This document shows, piece after piece, positions 1 through 8,956 of a stretch of 64,000 nucleotides of DNA; positions within the stretch are counted from its first letter, which is position 1, and every line of letters begins with the position of its first letter. The stretch is taken from positions 930,001 through 994,000 of the forward strand of contig NZ_JAWMWG010000001.1 in assembly GCF_037546065.1 (NCBI RefSeq). Direction: 5' to 3'. Below the pieces are notes generated by a model. It saw nothing but the letters and a program-made list of their open reading frames with translations, had not been told where the DNA came from and did no database searches. The DNA comes from Holzapfeliella saturejae. Lineage in GTDB: Bacteria > Bacillota > Bacilli > Lactobacillales > Lactobacillaceae. Position numbers and translations under genes: made by a program.

Positions 1-506
1 CCCAGCGAATTGAGGTGCAATTCAAAGTTTTGCACGTTTAATTTTTTGAGTAAATCATGTGCCAGTAAAATAATTTCAACATCTTGCATTGGATGTGTTG
101 CTCCAAAGGCTTCCACACCAATTTGGTGAAATTGTCTTTGGCGTCCAGCTTGTGGACGTTCATAGCGAAACATTGGGCCAATATAGAATAATTTGACTGG
201 TTTTTCATGTTCTGGTGCATACAGTTTATTTTCAACGTATGAACGAACCGTTCCAGCTGTTCCTTCTGGTCTCAATGCAATATGACGGTCTCCTTTATCG
301 AAGAAATCATACATTTCTTTTGAGACAACATCTGAAGATTCACCACTAGAACGGGCAAATAATTCATATTGCTCAAAAATAGGCGTTCTGATTTCATTGA
401 AATCATACAAGTCCATAAAATTTCTAACTTCAGTTTCAACATATTGCCAACGATTAGATTCGCCAGGCAAAATATCAACTGTTCCTTTAGGTTTTTGTAA
501 CTTCAT
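1..506 (-). CDS. hisS: Histidine-tRNA ligase, N-terminal part (cut by window edge)
   Basis: Class II aminoacyl-tRNA synthetase that charges tRNA-His in the cytoplasm. About 168 N-terminal residues are visible. The protein begins MKLQKPKGTVDILPGE, then shows a class II motif 1/2 region with RTPIFEQYELFARSSGE, ALRPEGTAG and FRYERPQAGRQRQFHQ, all typical of HisRS. The ATG at 504-506 is preceded by a short gap to dtd that carries a good promoter. The C-terminal part (aspS usually follows in this order of bacteria) lies outside the window. Recognition is by family motifs and is secure. Confidence 0.95.
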   Translation of the reverse strand, partial: MKLQKPKGTVDILPGESNRWQYVETEVRNFMDLYDFNEIRTPIFEQYELFARSSGESSDVVSKEMYDFFDKGDRHIALRPEGTAGTVRSYVENKLYAPEHEKPVKLFYIGPMFRYERPQAGRQRQFHQIGVEAFGATHPMQDVEIILLAHDLLKKLNVQNFELHLNSL

Positions 507-555
507 ACACAAGACCCTTCTCTATCCAGTTTTTTGTCTTATTTCGCATTAATAT

Positions 556-585
556 AGAATACTAGAAAAAGACGCTCTATGTCAA
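556..585 (-). promoter_or_regulatory. hisS promoter
   Basis: On the minus strand TTGACA (580-585) and TATTCT (556-561) are separated by 18 bp, about 50 bp upstream of the hisS ATG. The promoter lies directly after the dtd stop codon. No T-box-like leader fits in the remaining space. Confidence 0.6.
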
Positions 586-591
586 TTTAGA

Positions 592-1029
592 CTACAGTTC
601 ATAAACAATTGTAACAGGGCCATCATTGACTGATGAAACGGCCATATCTGCACCAAATTGTCCTTCTTTAACAGTTAAATTCTCTTCTCTTAATAAATTA
701 TTGAATTGATTGTAAAACTCTTCAGCTTGTTTGGGTGCCATCGCTTCTTGAAAGTGAGGACGATTTCCCTTTTTGGTATTAGCAAGTAAAGTAAATTGAC
801 TCACTGAAAGAATTTCACCTGAAACATCCTTCACACTTAGATTCATTTTTTGATCATCATCGCTAAAAATTCTCATCTTAGCAATTTTTTGAGCTGCTTT
901 TTGCAGCATATCTGGTGTGTCATCTTGATGAACACCAACTAGTAATAGCAAGCCATTTTTAATTTGTGAGTACAATTGATTGTCAATTGTCACACTAGCT
1001 TCTTGTACGCGTTGAATAACAATTTTCAT
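592..1029 (-). CDS. dtd: D-aminoacyl-tRNA deacylase
   Basis: Hydrolyses D-amino acids (and glycine from mischarged tRNA-Ala) off tRNA, a chiral proofreading step in translation. It has 145 residues, the usual length. The two signature elements are present: SQFTL at residues 77-81 and NDGPVT at 135-140, whose Gly-Pro lines the active site. Its ATG overlaps the relA stop by one base (TAATG), so the two genes are translationally coupled. The relA-dtd pair is conserved in Firmicutes. Confidence 0.95.
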   Translation of the reverse strand: MKIVIQRVQEASVTIDNQLYSQIKNGLLLLVGVHQDDTPDMLQKAAQKIAKMRIFSDDDQKMNLSVKDVSGEILSVSQFTLLANTKKGNRPHFQEAMAPKQAEEFYNQFNNLLREENLTVKEGQFGADMAVSSVNDGPVTIVYEL

Positions 1030-3272
1030 TACTGATCTGCTCTCTTTGCTTCATAAACATCTGGAATATTTTTAATTTGTGTCAAAATTTCATTAAGGTG
1101 TTGTGAATTTTTAACAGAGACGGTTAAGCGAACGTGTGCCATATCATTATGATCAATACGACCGCTGATATTGGATAGCTTTTTGGAAACGGAATTCAAT
1201 CTTTGAAGAATGTCGTTCAGTAATCCACTGCGATTAAAGCCGTAAATACTTAAGTTTGCAAAGTAAGTTTGGTCTTTTGAAGAAACATCCATCCATTCAA
1301 CATCCATCACACGACCTTCTGTTCGATCTGATTCACTGATGTTTGAACAGTCAGTACGATGAATCGTGACACCCCGACCTCTGGTAACATAACCAACAAT
1401 TGCATCCCCAGGTACAGGGTTACAACATTTAGCCAGTCTAATCAATAAATTATTAAGGCCTTGAATGATAACCCCATTTTCATGCTGGATTTGCATTTTT
1501 GTAGGTTCATTTTGTTTAGAACGATCAATTTGATTTTGAGACTTTCCATCAGCAGAAGATAGGATTGAGTTTTCTAATTCCTTACGTTTTTGTGCTTCAC
1601 TTTCACGACGTGCTTTTTCTGTTAAACGATTAGCCGCAACAAGCGGTGTGATTTCACCATATCCAATTGAACTGAATAATTCTTCTTTAGACCCAAAATT
1701 AAAGCGGTTAACCAATTCTTGAATATGTTCTTTATCCATAAATTCCTTGGGTGAATAACCCATTTCAGTTAATTGGTTTTCAATATCGTTACGTCCTTTT
1801 TCGATATTTTCATCTTTAGTTTGGTTTTTAAAGTAACGTCTAATTTTGTTTCGTGCACGGGACGTTTTGACGATATTAGTCCAATCACGACTTGGATTAG
1901 CATTTGATGAGGTATTAATTTCAATAATATCGCCATTTTTCATTTTGTAATCCAAAGGCACCATTTTAGCATTAACACGCGCACCAACTGCATGATTACC
2001 GACTTCGGTGTGAACTAAGTAAGCAAAGTCTAACGGCACTGACCCTTTAGGTAACTCATAAACGTCCCCTTTTGGTGTAAAGACATACACACGATCAGAG
2101 AATAAATCACCTTTGACACTTTCCATAAAATCACGTGCATTGGTTGAATCTTCTCTTAGCTCTAAAATCTCACGGAAAATATCAATCTTTTCACCGGCTT
2201 CATCAATTCTAACAGGTGAGCTGACACCTTCTTTATAAGCCCAGTGAGCAGCAATCCCGTATTCAGCAATTTCGTGCATTTCTTCTGTTCTGATTTGAAT
2301 TTCAAGTGGTTTGCCACCAGGGCCGATAATTGTTGTATGGAGTGATTGATAGCCGTTAGCTTTAGGTACTGCAATATAGTCTTTAAAACGACGAGGAACA
2401 GGTTTCCACTTCGTATGAACAGCACCTAAAACTGCATAACAATCTCGCACGCTTTTAACCAAGATACGAACAGCAGATAAGTCATACAATTCATCAAACT
2501 GTTTATGCTTTTCTTTCATCTTCTTGTAGATTGAATAGATATGTTTTGGACGTCCATAAATGTTGTATTGAATATCTAGGTCATCTAACGTTGTTTCCAT
2601 CGTATGGATAGCATCTGCAATGTAGCCTTCACGCTCACTACGTTTAGTCTTCATCAAACTTACAATACGGTAGTATTGTTGTGGGTTTAGGTAATGTAGT
2701 GAAATGTCTTCTAACTCCCATTTGATTTTACTAATCCCTAAACGATCAGCTAATGGTGCATAAATTTCAATTGTTTCAGTTGAAATACGACGTTGCTTAT
2801 CAGGTCTTAAATGATCTAAAGTCCGCATATTATGCAAACGATCAGCCAGTTTCACCATGATAACACGCAAATCTTGAGCCATAGCAATTAGCATTTTACG
2901 ATGGTTTTCAGCAAGTTGCTCCTCATGTGACATATACTTGATTTTTCCAAGCTTTGTCACACCGTCAACAATAGTTGCAACATCTTTACCAAATAACTCT
3001 TCTACATCTCCAAGTGTAACCTCAGTATCTTCAACAACATCATGCAAAAAACCACTGACAATTGTTTCAGGGTCCATTCTAAGTTCTGCCAAACTACCCG
3101 CTACTTGAATGGGATGAATAATATATGGTTGTCCTGATTGACGTTTTTGGTCTTTGTGCAGATAAGCTGCAAATTCATAGGCTTTTTTCACAAAGTCTAA
3201 GTGTTCTTGATTCATATAATCAGCGCAAAGGTCAAAAACCTCTGTAACTGTTAAATCCTTATGTTTAGACAT
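1029..3272 (-). CDS. relA: Bifunctional (p)ppGpp synthase/hydrolase RelA/SpoT
   Basis: Makes and degrades the stringent-response alarmone (p)ppGpp. It has 747 residues with the full long-RSH layout: an HD hydrolase domain with HDVVEDT (His77-Asp78, Glu81-Asp82), a synthetase domain around residues 235-350, a TGS domain around 395-455, a Cys-rich segment with RLAKCCNPVPGD near 620, and a C-terminal ACT domain. The synthetase carries RFKD, the RXKD form found in bifunctional enzymes rather than the EXDD form of synthesis-only RelA. HD residues are intact, so both activities are expected. It is followed by dtd in one operon. Confidence 0.95.
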   Translation of the reverse strand: MSKHKDLTVTEVFDLCADYMNQEHLDFVKKAYEFAAYLHKDQKRQSGQPYIIHPIQVAGSLAELRMDPETIVSGFLHDVVEDTEVTLGDVEELFGKDVATIVDGVTKLGKIKYMSHEEQLAENHRKMLIAMAQDLRVIMVKLADRLHNMRTLDHLRPDKQRRISTETIEIYAPLADRLGISKIKWELEDISLHYLNPQQYYRIVSLMKTKRSEREGYIADAIHTMETTLDDLDIQYNIYGRPKHIYSIYKKMKEKHKQFDELYDLSAVRILVKSVRDCYAVLGAVHTKWKPVPRRFKDYIAVPKANGYQSLHTTIIGPGGKPLEIQIRTEEMHEIAEYGIAAHWAYKEGVSSPVRIDEAGEKIDIFREILELREDSTNARDFMESVKGDLFSDRVYVFTPKGDVYELPKGSVPLDFAYLVHTEVGNHAVGARVNAKMVPLDYKMKNGDIIEINTSSNANPSRDWTNIVKTSRARNKIRRYFKNQTKDENIEKGRNDIENQLTEMGYSPKEFMDKEHIQELVNRFNFGSKEELFSSIGYGEITPLVAANRLTEKARRESEAQKRKELENSILSSADGKSQNQIDRSKQNEPTKMQIQHENGVIIQGLNNLLIRLAKCCNPVPGDAIVGYVTRGRGVTIHRTDCSNISESDRTEGRVMDVEWMDVSSKDQTYFANLSIYGFNRSGLLNDILQRLNSVSKKLSNISGRIDHNDMAHVRLTVSVKNSQHLNEILTQIKNIPDVYEAKRADQ

Positions 3273-3311
3273 AGTCTCAACCCCTAGCTTTCCTCTAGTT
3301 ATTATAGTTGA

Positions 3312-3320
3312 ATTATAACA
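3312..3320 (-). promoter_or_regulatory. Possible relA-dtd promoter (extended -10)
   Basis: Minus-strand TGTTATAAT lies about 40 bp upstream of the relA ATG. No good -35 hexamer is visible at the right distance. A second TATAAT lies at 3301-3306. Both are tentative. Confidence 0.35.
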
Positions 3321-3347
3321 ACCTTAAAATTAAAATACCAATTTAAA

Positions 3348-4094
3348 TCAATGATTTAACTCGGTTTGGTAAGATAACGTACTTAAGAAATAAAGCGGTG
3401 CTGTTTCGACTCTTAAAATACGTGGGCCTAATGCTGCAATCGTTGCCCCTTGGTCAACTAAAGTTGTGACTTCTTCTTCAGCTAACCCACCTTCTGGGCC
3501 AAATACACCCAGTAGTTTTTGGCTAGTCTGAACTTGTTCAAATACCTTAACCAAATTAGATTTTTCAGACTGTTTAGCTGCTTCTTCATAAGCTACTACA
3601 GTATGATCAAACTCAGATAGCTCTAAGTCACTTAACTTATCTAATACTTTGACTTCAGGAACTATTGATCGTCTTGATTGTTCAGCTGCTTGTTTAGCAA
3701 TCGTATTTAATCGGTCTAACTTTTTGGCTAGTCTGTCTGCTTTTAATTTAGCTACTGCATATCTAGAGTTAAAGAAAATAAAAGTAGTAGCTCCAAGTTC
3801 TGTTCCTTTTTGGATAATCCATTCTGCTTTTTCTTTTTTAGGCATCCCGACTAATAAAGTAACCTCTTGTTGAAGCTCCACTTGACGAGTCTGTTCTGCA
3901 AAAATTTCCACTTCTACACTTTTATTTTCTAAACTGACGATTTTAGCTAGAAAAACGTGATGATTTTGATCAACAAGCTCAAGTTCATCATCAATTTTGC
4001 TTCTTCTCACACGAGAAACACGATGAGCAATATCTTTGGGTAGTGACACTGTTTGTCCAATTCCTAAAGGCTCACTTAAAAAATAATGTTGCAT
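3348..4094 (-). CDS. rsmE: 16S rRNA (uracil(1498)-N3)-methyltransferase
   Basis: SPOUT-class methyltransferase that methylates U1498 of 16S rRNA using SAM. It has 248 residues with an N-terminal PUA-like part and the C-terminal knotted SAM site: GPEGG at residues 199-203 and LGPRILRVETA at 222-232. I chose the ATG at 4092-4094 because an AGAGGTG ribosome-binding site sits directly before it and it lies two bases after the prmA stop. An upstream in-frame start would add 13 residues inside prmA. The prmA-rsmE pair is a common Firmicute operon. Confidence 0.93.
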   Translation of the reverse strand: MQHYFLSEPLGIGQTVSLPKDIAHRVSRVRRSKIDDELELVDQNHHVFLAKIVSLENKSVEVEIFAEQTRQVELQQEVTLLVGMPKKEKAEWIIQKGTELGATTFIFFNSRYAVAKLKADRLAKKLDRLNTIAKQAAEQSRRSIVPEVKVLDKLSDLELSEFDHTVVAYEEAAKQSEKSNLVKVFEQVQTSQKLLGVFGPEGGLAEEEVTTLVDQGATIAALGPRILRVETAPLYFLSTLSYQTELNH

Positions 4095-4096
4095 CC

Positions 4097-5044
4097 TTAC
4101 ACCTCTTGTTTTTTCACGAGTAAACTTACCCATGTTTTTTGACGCATTTCACTTACCACGTCGAAGTGATACTCAGCTAACTTAGCCACTAATTTATCAC
4201 GTTGTTCATGGTCAATACCTGATAAAATGGCAACACCATTAGCTGCTAAGTGATCACCTAGATTAGGAACTAAGGCCATCAAAATCTCAGCTAAAATATT
4301 AGCAATGATAATGTCATATTCTCCTGAAACTTGTTTCAATAAATCACTTTCTTGTAAAGCAATTTTATTTTCTAACTCATTTAATTTAATATTTTCTTCG
4401 GCAAAAGTTAAAGCGTGAGCGTCAATATCTGTTCCTACGACTTGTTTAGCTCCCATTTTATGTGCGGCAATCGCTAAAATTCCCGAACCTGTTCCAAGGT
4501 CTAGTACACGTGCATTTTCTTTTACCATTGTTTTTTCAAGATACTGTAAAGCCAGTTGTGTTGTAATGTGCGTTCCTGTCCCAAATGACATTCCTGGGTC
4601 TAGTCGGATAATTTGTTCAGACTGTGAAGCTGGTTGATAGTCTTCCCATTCAGGAACCACTGTAAACCAATGAGATAGTCGAACGGGATGATAATATTCT
4701 TTCCAGTTATTTTCCCAGTCTTGATCTACAATACGGTTTAACGCAATCACACCTGACCCAATATTTAATTGGTAGCCTGTTAATTCAGTTAATTTTTCTT
4801 TGGTTTTAACTGGCAGTGTTTCATCAAAAGTTGCTTCATCAAAATAACCACTGACTTCAGCGGCTTCTGGTAAATCTTTAATGTCGTCGGTAACAATTAA
4901 TTCACCATATCCTGGCATATTTTTATTTTCAAAATCCTGACGATCTCTAGTTTGGATTCCTAACGCACCATTTGCCATTAAAAAGGCTGATAGTGCCTCC
5001 ACAGAATCGGTTGCAGTTTGAATTGATAATTCGATTAAATTCAA
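4097..5044 (-). CDS. prmA: Ribosomal protein L11 methyltransferase
   Basis: SAM-dependent methyltransferase that trimethylates lysines and the N-terminus of ribosomal protein L11. It has 315 residues. The class I SAM fold shows GMSFGTGTH at 151-159 and LDLGTGSG at 181-188. The gene starts with TTG (5042-5044), which is supported by GTGAGGG seven bases upstream and by the N-terminal match to the family. It is the first gene of a prmA-rsmE transcript. Confidence 0.94.
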   Translation of the reverse strand: MNLIELSIQTATDSVEALSAFLMANGALGIQTRDRQDFENKNMPGYGELIVTDDIKDLPEAAEVSGYFDEATFDETLPVKTKEKLTELTGYQLNIGSGVIALNRIVDQDWENNWKEYYHPVRLSHWFTVVPEWEDYQPASQSEQIIRLDPGMSFGTGTHITTQLALQYLEKTMVKENARVLDLGTGSGILAIAAHKMGAKQVVGTDIDAHALTFAEENIKLNELENKIALQESDLLKQVSGEYDIIIANILAEILMALVPNLGDHLAANGVAILSGIDHEQRDKLVAKLAEYHFDVVSEMRQKTWVSLLVKKQEV

Positions 5045-5107
5045 AATATTCCCTCACTTAAATTAAAATTATGGTTATAGTATAACTTATTTTTGATTGG
5101 ATTTCTT

Positions 5108-5136
5108 TTGACACTTAAAAATCACATTGCTAAGAT
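5108..5136 (+). promoter_or_regulatory. Promoter of the ybaK-DUF960 pair
   Basis: TTGACA (5108-5113), a 17-bp spacer and TAAGAT (5131-5136) lie about 33 bp upstream of the start codon at 5169, inside the divergent gap with prmA. Confidence 0.65.
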
Positions 5137-5168
5137 TGTATTTATTATAAATAAAAAGGAGTCTTTTG

Positions 5169-5672
5169 ATGTCTAAGAAAAAAGCTAAAGTTTCAAAAAC
5201 GTTAGTGGAAAAAATGTTAGATCAACAAAAAATTAGTTATGAATCTATTGTGGCACCCACAGTAAAAGACGGCGATGTCGAGTCTTTAGATACCACAAAC
5301 TTTCCAGAACACGAGACTACGGTTTATAAAACGTTAGTTTTAAAAGGAACTGAAAATCCGGTTTTGGTTGGCGTTGTGCCATTAGATAAACACTTAAGCT
5401 ACAAAAAATTACGCCAGCTTTCTGGTGATAAAAAAGTCCACTTGCTTCCGCTAAAAGACTTAGAAAAAACAACAGGCTATGTTCACGGGGCGAACACACC
5501 TATTGGTATTTATGAAAAACTCAAAGTACCAATTTTCTATGATCAACAAGCTGAATCTGAAGATGAAATCATTGTTTCTGCTGGAAAAGTTGGCCGCAGT
5601 GTCAAAATCAAGGTTTCAGATTTAATCCCTATTACTGCCGGTCAATTTGGCGATATTGCAGAGGACAAATAA
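5169..5672 (+). CDS. ybaK: YbaK/EbsC-family Cys-tRNA(Pro) deacylase
   Basis: Trans-acting editing enzyme that removes cysteine (or related amino acids) wrongly attached to tRNA-Pro. It has 167 residues of the YbaK/ProRS-INS fold. Features are a central KTLVLKG strand, a conserved LSYKKLRQLSG segment and a C-terminal region with GKVGRSVKIKVSDL. The ATG at 5169 has AAGGAG eight bases upstream; the TTG just before it is too close. The name EbsC comes from the enterococcal family member. Exact tRNA specificity is inferred from the family only. Confidence 0.88.
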   Translation: MSKKKAKVSKTLVEKMLDQQKISYESIVAPTVKDGDVESLDTTNFPEHETTVYKTLVLKGTENPVLVGVVPLDKHLSYKKLRQLSGDKKVHLLPLKDLEKTTGYVHGANTPIGIYEKLKVPIFYDQQAESEDEIIVSAGKVGRSVKIKVSDLIPITAGQFGDIAEDK

Positions 5673-5989
5673 TGCCTTTTGACCCTTTACAAGAACGTTA
5701 TGCCTCGGTTAAGGTTATGCAACAACTCCCTGAAGAACTTATTCATTTAATTTGGGAAACAATTGATGACCAATTAGTTGGATTGGTGCCTTTAGAGAAT
5801 TTGCTGACTTTTACACTGTTTTTAAATAACCAAACTCAAAAATTAAAGTTTGTCCAGCCTGGTACGGACTTAGAAGTTGACTTTGATTTAAAGAAACCTA
5901 TTTTAGTTAATCAACCAACAACTATCGTCGCCTACGATGCTGATGATCATCAAACCTTGTTATTTGAAGATGAACTAAAAATCCCTTAA
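5672..5989 (+). CDS. DUF960-like small protein of unknown function
   Basis: It has 105 residues, no membrane segment and no signal peptide. The start overlaps the ybaK stop by one base (TAATG), so translation is coupled. The segment ERYASVKVMQQLPEELIHL followed by IWETID resembles the opening of DUF960 proteins (RY..., LP.EL, LW..ID), which is the basis of the call. The function is not known to me. The stop codon lies inside the terminator stem that follows. It may be a partner of the deacylase, but only co-location suggests this. Confidence 0.6.
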   Translation: MPFDPLQERYASVKVMQQLPEELIHLIWETIDDQLVGLVPLENLLTFTLFLNNQTQKLKFVQPGTDLEVDFDLKKPILVNQPTTIVAYDADDHQTLLFEDELKIP

Positions 5990-6013
5990 AGCTAATTAAG
6001 CCTTAAGGGATTT
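5979..6013. terminator. Bidirectional terminator
   Basis: Stem AAATCCCTTAA (5979-5989) pairs with TTAAGGGATTT (6003-6013). A T-run follows on the plus strand and an A-run precedes it, so it can end both the DUF960 transcript (+) and the tRNA-Ser transcript (-). Confidence 0.8.
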
Positions 6014-6020
6014 TTTATTA

Positions 6021-6108
6021 AGGAGCGTACAGGATTTGAACCTGCGCGCCGGTATTAACCGGTTCGCCGGATTTCGAGTCCGGTGCATTACCACTCTGCC
6101 AACGCTCC
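6021..6108 (-). tRNA. tRNA-Ser (anticodon CGA)
   Basis: An 88-nt cloverleaf on the minus strand. Acceptor GGAGCGT pairs with ACGCTCC, and the anticodon stem CCGGA/TCCGG encloses the loop CTCGAAA, giving anticodon CGA for the UCG codon. A long variable arm (GCGAACCGG...CCGGCGC) marks it as type II, as expected for serine. The T arm is GCAGG-TTCAAAT-CCTGT. CCA is not encoded. It lies just downstream of apt with no strong terminator between them, so the two may be co-transcribed. Confidence 0.93.
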
Positions 6109-6131
6109 ATAATCAAGGAATGTCCTTGATA

Positions 6132-6650
6132 TTAGTAGTCCATCAATGTGAACATGTCGTAATCTTTAATTTTGTCACGACCATTTAACTCTTTTAATTC
6201 AATTAGGAAAGCTGTTCCTACAACGATTCCACCTAATTTTTCAACTAAGTCGATTGTTGCACGAACTGTTCCACCTGTTGCCATTAAATCATCAGCAACT
6301 AGTACTTTTTGACCAGGTTTAATGGCGTCTTTGTGCATGTAAAGTGTATCTTGACCATACTCTAAATCGTAAGAAACTGAAACAGTTTCACGAGGTAGTT
6401 TACCTGCTTTACGAGCTGGTGCAAAACCAACACCTAACTCATCTGCTACGGGACAGCCAACTAAAAATCCACGAGCCTCAGGGCAACATACCATATCAAC
6501 ACCTAAGTCTTTGGCATATTTAACGATTTCCATTGTTGCGGCGTGATAAGCTTCACCATCAGCCATCAATGGTGAAATATCGCGGAAAGTTACACCTTCA
6601 GTTGGAAAGTTAGGAACATCTGCTACGTAATCTTTAAAATTTATTGTCAA
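6132..6650 (-). CDS. apt: Adenine phosphoribosyltransferase
   Basis: Purine salvage enzyme: adenine + PRPP gives AMP + PPi. It has about 172 residues. The PRPP-binding loop VLVADDLMATGGT is present, together with the FRDISPLMADGEAYH segment typical of APRT. Two TTG starts are possible, at 6656 and 6650. The GGAG element is only two bases from the first but eight from the second, and the second also fits the usual N-terminus, so I use 6650. It follows recJ by a short gap in the same orientation, a conserved recJ-apt order. Confidence 0.93.
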   Translation of the reverse strand: MTINFKDYVADVPNFPTEGVTFRDISPLMADGEAYHAATMEIVKYAKDLGVDMVCCPEARGFLVGCPVADELGVGFAPARKAGKLPRETVSVSYDLEYGQDTLYMHKDAIKPGQKVLVADDLMATGGTVRATIDLVEKLGGIVVGTAFLIELKELNGRDKIKDYDMFTLMDY

Positions 6651-6671
6651 GTTCAAGACTCCTATTCTTTG

Positions 6672-8936
6672 TTAGCCCAAGTATTGTGCAATATGATGTT
6701 TCAAGTCGCTTGAAGACATCGTATTCAACTGGTTAACAAATTGTAATTGTTTTTGTGTTTGTTGTAATAAGTTGGAAGATGTCAGTGCTTGTGACTGAAC
6801 ATTTTCAACTGGTTGAATTAGAACCCCATCTATTTTAACAAAATTTAGCTCTAAAAACACCCTTAAAATCAAATTTAATTCGTAAATTGATAAATTAAAG
6901 TATGCTGTTAATTGTTTTAAGTCTGTTGTTTTCAAGTCATGATGTTGATAGAAATACTTCAATACTTCACGGAATTTATCTTGAGATGGAATCTGTGTGA
7001 GCTGTAAGTTTTTAATTTGTCCGTAGAAATACACTTGCTCAACTCGTGCATTTGAAAAGACCACTTCTAATTGTTGATTATTTAATGCTTGATCCATCAC
7101 AATCAACGTTTGCGGTAATTGTTGATCCGGACGTAATAAAATAACTTGCTTAGTTGATAAATTGAGTTTTTGCTGGAATGCTTTTAGTTTAGTTTCATTA
7201 AAAAAACCATAAATGCCTTCAACAGCCATAATTTGATTGAATTGGTAATGACGACAGTCAATCACACGTTCTTTTTTGAAATCAAGAAACTTCATCATTA
7301 ATTGTAGCGTCACTTTACCCTGCCACTCATTTTTAGATAATTCACCATATAAAATACCTTTTTCAGTAAATGCGTTCACGTCTACATGCGGATAGTTGAA
7401 CCCTATTCCTGATACTTGCATCCCTTTAGAATTAAGCATCGTAAATTTTAGATGGTCTTTATTTTGACCAATCTTTCGAGCAAATGAAATATGAGGGGAC
7501 TCAATTTTAAATAGTGGCGTATCAAAATCAGTCCCATAAGGTCCTAATGCTGAGAGCTCCTGCAAGGTTTCAAGCGTCAATTGATCTGGTGTAATCTGAC
7601 AATCAAACAGTTGTTCTTGGTGTTGGTCACTGATCGAAAAACTAGCTTCAAATGCATCAATTAAGTTTGACAATTGGCTTTCTTCGACAGATAAGCCACA
7701 TGCCATATCATGTCCACCAAATGATACTAATTCTGATTTAATCGGTGTTAACGCACTAAATAAGTCAAAGCCTTGAACACTGCGACCCGAACCCTTTAAG
7801 ACACCATTTTCTGCTTTAGTTAATAAAATAGCGGGCTTTTGTGTTTCTTCAACCACTTTGTTAGCAACAATCCCCAAAATTCCTTCGTGCCAATTATCTT
7901 GATAAATAAGCAAGGTATTGTGCGTATTATATTGGTTACTTCGTGCTAATTGAAGGGCTTCTTTGGTCGTTTTCACCACTAATTGTTTTCGCTCATCATT
8001 GACCTGGTCAATTTCTTTAGCGAGTGCCTCACACGTTTCTGGATTATCATTAAGTAATAATTCAACAGCTTTACCAGCATTTTCTAAACGTCCTAGCGAA
8101 TTAAGTCGAGGTGAAATCACAAAGCCAATGCTTGTTTCATCTAAATCATCTAAGTTCGTTCCAGCTTCAGTCAAAAGCTGTCTAAGGCCTAGTCTCTGCG
8201 TATTTCTCAAGGCTTCAACACCCAGTTGTAATAACGTGTGATTTTCACCTGTAACAGCCACCATATCAGCAACCGTTCCAATTGCTACTAAATCAAGTAG
8301 CTCATAAGCTGTCTCACCAAGCAACGCACAACATAACTTAAAACTAACACCGACTCCGGCTAAATCATCAAATGGATAAGCTTGTCCCGCTAATCTAGGG
8401 TGGATAATTGCTAGTGCATCAGGTAATTCTTGCGGTAAATTATGATGATCAGTGATGATACAATCAACACCCTGCTCATTTAAAAATTCGATGGCTTCTT
8501 TCCCACTTACACCGTTATCAACAGTGATTAAAAGTTGTGTCCCGTCGTTAATCAATTTTTGATAACTCTCTTTGTTTGGTCCATAACCTTCAGTAAATCG
8601 ATTAGGCAAGTGATAATTAACTTTGGCTCCCATAATCAAAAGTGTTTCCACTAAGATGCTTGTACTTGTAATACCATCGGCATCATAGTCACCATAAACT
8701 GTAATTTGTTCTTGAGCATCTATTGCTTGAAAAATACGGTCAACAGCTTTTTGCATGTTCGTAAATAAGAAAGGATCGTGTAGTCCCTCTTCTGACGGTG
8801 TCAGCCAGTCAACAAGGGCATCTTTTGAAGTTAAGCCCCTATTTTCTAAAATTGTTACAGCAATATCTGACAATTCTAGTTCTGATTGAACCTCAGAAGA
8901 AATCTTGCCTACTGGTTCTTTTTGCTTAAAATTCAA
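6672..8936 (-). CDS. recJ: Single-stranded-DNA exonuclease RecJ
   Basis: 5'-3' ssDNA exonuclease for recombination and mismatch/base-excision repair. It has 754 residues. DHH-family motifs are present: DYDAD at residues 83-87 and DHH at 163-165. A DHHA1 region follows with GSGRSVQGFDLF and FGGHDMACG. An OB-like part and a C-terminal low-GC Gram-positive extension end the protein. The start is TTG (8934-8936) with AAAGGGG about ten bases upstream. It is probably transcribed with the sortase gene upstream (8957-9631). Confidence 0.93.
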   Translation of the reverse strand: MNFKQKEPVGKISSEVQSELELSDIAVTILENRGLTSKDALVDWLTPSEEGLHDPFLFTNMQKAVDRIFQAIDAQEQITVYGDYDADGITSTSILVETLLIMGAKVNYHLPNRFTEGYGPNKESYQKLINDGTQLLITVDNGVSGKEAIEFLNEQGVDCIITDHHNLPQELPDALAIIHPRLAGQAYPFDDLAGVGVSFKLCCALLGETAYELLDLVAIGTVADMVAVTGENHTLLQLGVEALRNTQRLGLRQLLTEAGTNLDDLDETSIGFVISPRLNSLGRLENAGKAVELLLNDNPETCEALAKEIDQVNDERKQLVVKTTKEALQLARSNQYNTHNTLLIYQDNWHEGILGIVANKVVEETQKPAILLTKAENGVLKGSGRSVQGFDLFSALTPIKSELVSFGGHDMACGLSVEESQLSNLIDAFEASFSISDQHQEQLFDCQITPDQLTLETLQELSALGPYGTDFDTPLFKIESPHISFARKIGQNKDHLKFTMLNSKGMQVSGIGFNYPHVDVNAFTEKGILYGELSKNEWQGKVTLQLMMKFLDFKKERVIDCRHYQFNQIMAVEGIYGFFNETKLKAFQQKLNLSTKQVILLRPDQQLPQTLIVMDQALNNQQLEVVFSNARVEQVYFYGQIKNLQLTQIPSQDKFREVLKYFYQHHDLKTTDLKQLTAYFNLSIYELNLILRVFLELNFVKIDGVLIQPVENVQSQALTSSNLLQQTQKQLQFVNQLNTMSSSDLKHHIAQYLG

Positions 8937-8956
8937 GTTAGTTTAACCCCTTTTAC

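Noticed and set aside
507..591. T-box riboswitch before hisS
   Set aside because: Only about 50 bases separate the promoter from the ATG, too short for a T-box, and no specifier or antiterminator elements are seen.
6112..6130. Hairpin ATCAAGGA/TCCTTGAT between apt and tRNA-Ser as a terminator
   Set aside because: The stem has a 3-base loop and no T-run on either strand; it may aid tRNA processing but cannot be called a terminator.
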